The notes below the pieces were generated by a model, which did no database searches, was not told the DNA's origin, and worked only from the letters and a program-made list of their open reading frames with translations. The position numbers were made by a program, and so were the translations under genes. This document shows, piece after piece, positions 61,701 through 64,000 of a DNA stretch of 64,000 nt (the first letter of the stretch is position 1; every line of letters starts with the position of its first letter). The DNA is from Spisula solida (taxonomy: Eukaryota > Mollusca > Bivalvia > Venerida > Mactridae): assembly GCA_947247005.1 (NCBI GenBank), contig OX365955.1, positions 40,279,822 through 40,343,821 on the forward strand. The letters run 5' to 3'.

Positions 61701-62876
61701 AGGTTTTAAACCTGTCTTCTGCTGGGTGCTAGTTGAGTCACTGGCTTAGATTGTTATCTTTTGGAACATTGCCTCAGCTGAGTTTTAAACCTGTCTCCTG
61801 CTGGGTGCTAGTTGAGTCACTGGCTTAGATTGTTATCTGTTGGAACATTGCCTCATCTAGGTTTTAAACCTGTCTCCAGCAGGGTGCTAGTTGAGTCCTC
61901 TGTCTTGGCTTGATATCTGTCGGCACATTTCCTCACCTGGGTTTTAAACCTGTCAACATCAGGGTGCTAGTTGTTGAATCCCCTGACTTGGTTTTTTACC
62001 TATATAGATATTGTCTTTATCTTGTGTTCTGTATTTTCAGGTATTCTACAAGGTACATCAGCTCTGTTGCTTGCGTTTGACGAATCTGAAGTGAGGAAAA
62101 TTATACGAGTCTGTAAGAATGTGCTGGAATATCTGGCTATTACAGAAGTGGTTGATAGAATGGAAGATCTAGTCACTTATGTCAAGGTATTCAATGTTGT
62201 AGCATGTGACTTTATTCTTTTGCCATAAAATTTCTTCTGCACCATAAATTTGATAATTCACTGAAATTGCATTTGCAGCAGAAATTTTGCCTTTTAGCAT
62301 TGGAATGTTTCCCCCCTCCCCCATTTTCAATGAGGGGGTATATTGCTTGGCACATTCATTTCAGTCGGTCTATGTGGCAGTTGGTTAGTAAACCAAATGG
62401 TTTCCATTCAAAATCTGAAGAATGCTTGACTCCTTAGATCTCCACTCCAAACTTTACATGGAGGTTGTTTTGTAACAGTAGACTATTGATAGGTCAACCA
62501 TCAAAACATGAATGAAAAGACCAAATAATTTAATGGTTTCTGATCAATAAATCAAGAACAGATTATAGGGAGGTTGGTCACCATCAATCTCTAGTTGACC
62601 CCTATTGATTTTGAGGTCAGTAGGTCAAATGTCAAGGTCATCATGAACTGTCTATTATACTGCTTTTGGGGTGTACATGTTTTCCAAACATCTCTTGTTT
62701 ATTGTAGAATCTCAGTCCAGTGTTGACAAGAATGACGAAGGAGGTTGATGCACGTGAGAAAGAATTAACTCACCAAGTCCATAGAGAAATGTTGATACGT
62801 TCCCTAGAACAAGTGAAGAACCTCACCCCAGTCCTTATCTCTGGTATCAAGATCTACATCACTGCTAAACAGACCA
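34659..62876 (+). CDS. VCL: vinculin, first five coding exons (3' partial)
   Basis: Join 34659-34715, 52553-52660, 59467-59638, 62041-62186 and 62708-62876, all in phase: about 217 residues covering most of the D1 helical bundle of the vinculin head, with the rest beyond the window. Vinculin links talin and alpha-catenin to actin at focal adhesions and cell junctions. The start [19 protein letters not shown] matches the vertebrate N terminus. The residues corresponding to the talin-binding I12 and A50 are present (I12, A49), with a one-residue deletion in the preceding loop. [16 protein letters not shown] and [16 protein letters not shown] are near-invariant family blocks. Introns of 17.8, 6.8, 2.4 and 0.5 kb are stuffed with repeats. 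The sequence is clearly vinculin rather than alpha-catenin. Confidence 0.95.
34716..35263 (+). other. VCL: start of vinculin intron 1, nothing recognised
   Basis: AT-rich intron sequence before the first MITE; no exon or repeat seen. Confidence 0.5.
35264..35399. mobile_element. MITE with CAGGCCTC termini, copy 1
   Basis: It starts CAGGCCTCAACAAATATTTT and ends TTCATTGAGGCCTG. Its interior has TCGTCCTGCAATATAGAC and TTGTGCAGGACAAG. A second copy is at 44747-44878. Confidence 0.75.
35593..35695. repeat. about 34-bp tandem repeat (3 units)
   Basis: The unit TGACCCGGCGCACAAAATGG plus a GGTCATTAACGC-like spacer is repeated three times with small changes. Confidence 0.8.
35700..37237. other. vinculin intron 1, no clear feature
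   Basis: AT-rich sequence, mostly unique by eye. No conserved exon-like segment is visible. Confidence 0.4.
37238..37367. repeat. foldback-type repeat, copy 2 (partial)
   Basis: It matches the right part of 30210-30416 (ATTTTAAGAGAAAA, CGGTCAAAATGTG, CTACTCCC, AATGGAACACC). Confidence 0.6.
37471..37784 (+). mobile_element. CAGTGATTTTTT MITE, copy A (5-bp TSD)
   Basis: 314 bp from CAGTGATTTTTTTACTTC to GAAGGAAAAAATCACTA, flanked by AGTTC on both sides (the right end's terminal G is changed to A). It is inverted relative to copy B. Shared blocks include GGGAAAGGGTCCGGGTCC and TTGGGAAGGTACC. Confidence 0.8.
38062..38392 (-). mobile_element. CAGTGATTTTTT MITE, copy B (5-bp TSD), opposite orientation
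   Basis: 331 bp with perfect CAGTG...CACTG ends and the TATTT duplication on both flanks. It pairs with copy A over about 310 bp across a 277-bp spacer, forming a large potential hairpin. Confidence 0.85.
38393..39430. other. vinculin intron 1, no clear feature
   Basis: AT-rich with nothing recognised. Short palindromes such as TAAATTTTATT near 38620 are weak. Confidence 0.4.
39590..39738 (+). mobile_element. SINE 3' body, copy 2 (head lost)
   Basis: AGAACCAGGGATGTGTCTGG through GTGACAAGGATAAATAAAAG matches the 3' part of the SINE at 30491-30783. Confidence 0.65.
39819..40077. mobile_element. MITE with GGCCCCGATCTC-type termini, copy 2 (diverged)
   Basis: It starts GACCCCGATCTCCCTAAGC and ends GAATGCTTCGGTGGATCAGG, with AAATCTCAATTTGAGTT near the right end. 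It is the same design as 5504-5758. Confidence 0.7.
40683..40810. repeat. 26-bp minisatellite (5 units)
   Basis: The unit GCCACTATGGAGAGTTCGTG plus a GAGGG-type tail repeats about five times. The 90-residue frame over it is an artefact. Confidence 0.85.
40811..42177. other. vinculin intron 1, no clear feature
   Basis: AT-rich sequence without recognised genes or repeats. Confidence 0.4.
42178..42470. mobile_element. pair of tRNA-like relics in opposite orientation
   Basis: On the plus strand at about 42180, AGTGGCTCAGTGGTAACAC (A-box-like) is followed by AGGTTCGAATAC (B-box-like) at about 42247. On the minus strand at 42390-42465, TAGCTCAAGTACAGAGCA is followed by GAGTTCGAATCTC. Neither folds into a complete tRNA. 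Confidence 0.35.
42604..42940. mobile_element. element with CCAGTCAATTGAAAC termini and two poly-G tracts
   Basis: It starts CACCAGTCAATTGAAACCAC and ends GTTTCAATTGTCTGG, with long poly-G runs at about 42804-42821 and 42910-42926. A partial relative in the opposite sense is at 63525-63660. Confidence 0.6.
43855..43940 (+). mobile_element. tRNA-Glu/Asp-like SINE head relic
   Basis: TTCCAATGGTATAGTGGTCG resembles the 5' half of tRNA-Glu/Asp; AAGTTTGATCAC is a weak B box. It is not a functional tRNA. Confidence 0.35.
44747..44878. mobile_element. MITE with CAGGCCTC termini, copy 2 (5-bp TSD)
   Basis: It matches 35264-35399. AGCAC directly repeats at both flanks (44742-44746 and 44879-44883). 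Confidence 0.8.
45245..45665. mobile_element. CAGTGTAGCAATACCACGTG family, fourth copy (full length)
   Basis: It has a full left terminus and a slightly changed right terminus (CACTTGGTATTGCTACACTG). This is the most complete 421-bp copy, almost palindromic around 45445. Confidence 0.8.
46235..46700. repeat. 132-bp tandem repeat (about 3.5 units)
   Basis: TATCACTAAAG recurs at 46372 and 46504. The units share GTGCACATCTGATTAATCCC and CTTTGTGGAATACACCAAAT. One unit is internally shortened near 46570. Confidence 0.85.
47009..47238. mobile_element. MITE with CCAGTCAATATT termini, copy 2
   Basis: ACCAGTCAATATTCTGCCCG at the left and AATATTGACTGGTG at the right, with a long poly-C tract near 47190-47215. 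Confidence 0.8.
47239..49081. other. vinculin intron 1, mostly unique
   Basis: At 47925-48010 a repeat fragment (GGTTCATTCTATGTCTGACT, CTAGGCGCTGC) matches 18320-18410. Otherwise nothing recognised. Confidence 0.4.
49088..49535. repeat. 31-bp minisatellite (about 14-15 units, some shortened)
   Basis: The unit ACAATTCCTCCAACAGGACT plus GTCGTGGAGAC is 31 bp. Several units lack the GGAGACA part. Because 31 is not a multiple of three and the unit lacks stops, open frames of 79-185 residues arise on both strands. They are repeat artefacts, not genes. Confidence 0.95.
49536..51713. other. vinculin intron 1, no clear feature
   Basis: AT-rich apart from a somewhat GC-richer stretch at 49860-50080. 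No gene recognised. Confidence 0.4.
51714..51928. mobile_element. MITE with TACTGTAAACCAA termini
   Basis: ACTGTAAACCAATTTACTTT at the left and TTCTTGGTTTACAG at the right, with inner TTTCGCG and CGTGAAATT words. Confidence 0.65.
52160..52240 (+). mobile_element. tRNA-derived SINE head
   Basis: AGTGGCCTAGAGGTTGAGCG (A-box-like) and AGGGTTCGATCCCC (B box) are spaced as in a tRNA. The anticodon arm is not recognisable. Confidence 0.5.
52553..52660 (+). CDS. VCL: vinculin exon 2
   Basis: 36 codons, residues 20-55: [19 protein letters not shown] and [11 protein letters not shown]. It contains the alanine equivalent to human A50. The acceptor is tatttccag and the donor is aag|gtcagt. Confidence 0.95.
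52661..54247. other. vinculin intron 2, left part, no clear feature
   Basis: AT-rich sequence without recognised genes or repeats. Confidence 0.4.
54248..58025. mobile_element. 3.8-kb element with long terminal inverted repeats and periodic GAGGCCC motifs
   Basis: The left end (54248-54390) and the reverse complement of the right end (57875-58025) share TAGTCCGGCAGA, GTGCAATGTCTTCTATACAA, GATGATGCCACCTTGTCATC and ATTGAGCAATTCTCACAATG. TA (or TAA) flanks both ends. Subterminal AATGAGGCCC words recur at about 54380, 54542, 54724, 54905 and 55071, and in the opposite sense at about 57358, 57531, 57685, 57716 and 57872. The central 2 kb shows no transposase. It includes another MITE (55100-55330), a short exon-like frame near 55480, and a diverged tRNA-like stretch near 56290. 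Confidence 0.75.
55100..55330. mobile_element. GGGTACTG/TTTATCAAAGCACTTA family, copy 2 (nested in the 3.8-kb element)
   Basis: GGTTCTGTCTTATCAATGCA at the left and TTAGTGCTTTGATGAAACAG at the right, with GGAGTTCATC inside as in the other copies. Confidence 0.65.
58118..58205 (+). mobile_element. tRNA-derived SINE, short copy
   Basis: GCCGTAACTCAATGGTTAGT (A box) is followed by GGTGGAGATACTC and the tail CTGACTTGCAAATAAAGGCT, as in 18035-18165. The B-box segment is shortened. Confidence 0.6.
58594..58847. repeat. TACTGTAAAATCA-type element
   Basis: TACTGTAAAATCATTATTAT starts a stretch with inverse CGAAATTTCGTT, CACGAAATATAATCC and CCACGAAATTGAAA words, related to the insertion at 25861-26050. 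The right boundary is uncertain. Confidence 0.5.
58848..59070. mobile_element. GGGTACTG/TTTATCAAAGCACTTA family, copy 3
   Basis: GGGTACTGTTTTATC at the left and AGTGCTTTGATAAAACAGTA at the right. Confidence 0.7.
59085..59239. mobile_element. GGGTACTG/TTTATCAAAGCACTTA family, copy 4 (short)
   Basis: GGGTACTGCTTTATCAAAGC at the left and AAGTGCTTTGATAAAACACT at the right. It lies almost directly after copy 3, so the two form a tandem pair of palindromes. Confidence 0.7.
59467..59638 (+). CDS. VCL: vinculin exon 3
   Basis: Residues 56-112 plus one base: [20 protein letters not shown] and [17 protein letters not shown]. The acceptor is gtctctatag and the donor is agag|gtattt. Confidence 0.95.
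60215..60676. repeat. local duplications in vinculin intron 3
   Basis: An 86-bp block (GACAGATAATACGCTCGAGAG-like) is repeated at about 60215 and 60301. A 110-bp block (TTGTTTCCTTAACAAACAAT onward) is repeated at about 60380 and 60570. Confidence 0.75.
60709..60976. mobile_element. hAT-like MITE with CAGGGGTGTCAA termini
   Basis: The ends CAGGGGTGTCAA and TTGACACCCCTG are perfect inverses. AACAAT directly repeats at both flanks (6 bp of what may have been an 8-bp duplication). Confidence 0.8.
61161..61985. repeat. 80-bp minisatellite (about 10 units) in vinculin intron 3
   Basis: Units begin near 61161, 61240, 61320, 61400, 61480 and so on, with the consensus GGGTGCTAGTTGAGTTCCCT, GACTTAGCTTGTTATC, CCTCATCT, GGTTTTAAACCTGTCTCCTG. 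Many units contain CCTGTCTCCTGCAG, which looks like a pyrimidine tract plus 3' splice site. The array ends about 55 bp before the real exon 4 acceptor. Confidence 0.9.
62041..62186 (+). CDS. VCL: vinculin exon 4
   Basis: Residues 113-161: [45 protein letters not shown]. The acceptor is gtattttcag and the donor is aag|gtattc. Confidence 0.95.
62187..62707 (+). other. VCL: vinculin intron 4, nothing else recognised
   Basis: 521 bp. A segment near 62590-62640 (TGACCCCTATTGATTTTGAG, GGTCAGTAGG) also occurs near 47780-47820, so it is a repeat fragment. Confidence 0.5.
62708..62876 (+). CDS. VCL: vinculin exon 5
   Basis: Residues 162-217 plus one base: [56 protein letters not shown]. The acceptor is tttattgtag and the donor is acca|gtaagt. 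Its second half is duplicated just downstream. Confidence 0.95.
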
Positions 62877-62915
62877 GTAAGTATAGGCTACAATGATTTA
62901 TCAAGATATTTAGTC

Positions 62916-63048
62916 AGAGAAATGTTGATACGTTCCCTAGAACAAGTGAAGAACCTCACCCCAGTCCTTATCTCTGGTATCAAGATCTACATCAATGCTA
63001 AACAGACCAGTAAGTACATATATATAGGCTAGAATGATTTATCAACAT
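62916..63048 (+). pseudogene. tandem 133-bp duplication of the 3' half of vinculin exon 5 plus its donor
   Basis: Sequence from 62783 onward is repeated from 62916 with a 133-bp period. Within the exon part only one base differs (ACT to AAT, Thr to Asn). The copy carries the donor gtaagt but has no polypyrimidine tract before it. If the cag at 62915-62917 were used, the frame from exon 5 would hit TGA after two codons. It is therefore probably intronic, or a poison exon. Confidence 0.85.
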
Positions 63049-63524
63049 ATTTAGTCACAACCAATCAATAACGCTTCTATAGCTTAGTGAATAACGCCTC
63101 TTTAGCTTAGTGGTAGAGGGACAACTTAGTGTGGGTGAGCTGTGGGGGGTGCAGGAGGGGGCGTAGTTGTTGAGGGGGGTCCCCCAGGGCCATCCATATG
63201 GTAAAACCTCGACAAGTTGCCCGCTCTATATCTTATATACAAGGGTCTTACAATTCTGGAATCATTCGGATTTGCAGTATTAGAAAGAAGGAACTTGTCT
63301 GTAGAAAATAAAAATTATATGATGAAAAATTTCCAAGAATGAACAAAGTAATGGTCTTGAAATTTCATATTCTTAATTTTAACAATAAAACAATGTTTGA
63401 ACTGAGTTTTGGTGTAGGGGTGTGTGCTAATGGCTCCCGAAACACATTGGCGACTGATGTTCAGGATCGGACATTATGCCTCTGTAGGACCCCTATATAT
63501 AGTCACAACAATATTCCCCCACTA

Positions 63525-63660
63525 TTTTTGTCCTGCAAAACAAAAGCCCCACGCTCACACGGCAGTGCGGGGACATCGAAAGGGTAAAAACACGGGACAG
63601 TTCCTTGCTATCCCTGGGGTTGGGGGGGGGGGGGGGGGGGTCAATTGACTAATTGACTGT
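63525..63660. mobile_element. partial poly-G element related to 42604-42940
   Basis: CACACGGCAGTGC (inverse of the GCACTGCCGTGTG at 42705), CCCTGGGGTTGGGGG and GGGTCAATTGAC are shared with the earlier copy. Confidence 0.6.
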
Positions 63661-63904
63661 TGCATAAAATTAACCTATAGACTGTAGATGTGGGGGAATG
63701 GGTTCTCTGCTAACCTATAGGCTGTAGATGTAATTTGTGCTGTAACACAACAGATCACCATAAGATGTTAATAATCTATCACAGTATGTGTATATACTGC
63801 ACACTTGTTGCTTGCAGTGAACTATAGATATACCACCTGTATTACAAGTGCTAGTCACTGCAGTATATTATAACAAGGTCATGTTGTACCTGTAACACTT
63901 TATG

Positions 63905-64000
63905 TACTAGATTGTCAATTATCTTGTAACTGGTTCTGCTGTACTAGATTGTCAATTATCTTGTAACTAGTTCTGCTATACTAGATTGTCAATTATCTTG
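63905..64000. repeat. 37-38-bp tandem repeat running off the right edge
   Basis: TACTAGATTGTCAATTATCT plus TGTAACTGGTTCTGCTG is repeated at least 2.5 times. Confidence 0.85.

Noticed and set aside
61508..61702. 64-residue frame with repeated peptide motif
   Set aside because: Translation of the 80-bp minisatellite.
63085..63125. tRNA gene start (TAGCTTAGTGGTAGAG)
   Set aside because: Only an A-box-like word is present; no B box or fold follows.

Overview
This window is eukaryotic. It is AT-rich, has GT-AG introns that interrupt conserved protein families, and is very densely loaded with short inverted-repeat elements, SINE and LINE relics and minisatellites. The protein complement (divergent galectin, KY/hillarin-type transglutaminase-like protein, short secreted cationic peptide, vinculin) and the repeat landscape suggest a lophotrochozoan, most likely a bivalve mollusc. 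That placement is inference from gene families and repeat style, not a database match.

Layout. 1-430: a decayed reverse-transcriptase relic on the minus strand. 656-4469 (+): the last three exons of a galectin-like gene; its 2.9-kb intron holds a 2.5-kb element with terminal inverted repeats around a 62-bp satellite. 4.6-11.2 kb: intergenic, packed with foldback/MITE elements, including two members of a family with 7-bp target duplications, plus microsatellites. 12282-21603 (+): a complete eight-exon gene for an 818-residue KY/hillarin-like protein. It has an N-myristoylation-type start and a Pro-rich N terminus, and all three expected catalytic triad positions appear to be replaced. 22-23.1 kb: foldback elements. 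23581-26902 (+): a compact TATA-driven gene for a 72-residue secreted peptide with an acidic N terminus, a PQ repeat and a basic C terminus; no family was recognised. 25-34 kb: more MITEs, SINE heads, a LINE relic and G/C-run elements.

34659-62876 and beyond (+): the first five coding exons of vinculin, covering about the first 217 residues of the head. Intron 1 is 17.8 kb and intron 2 is 6.8 kb. A perfect CArG box lies about 320 bp upstream of the start codon. The vinculin introns hold twin opposite-orientation MITEs, a 31-bp minisatellite, a 3.8-kb element with long terminal repeats and periodic GAGGCCC motifs, an 80-bp minisatellite in which many units carry a splice-acceptor-like sequence, and a 133-bp tandem duplication of half of exon 5.

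All genes found are on the + strand and show no operon-like coupling. Vinculin and KY-family proteins both belong to the actin/muscle attachment system in animals generally. The galectin-like gene and the secreted peptide fit extracellular or immune roles, which is inference only.
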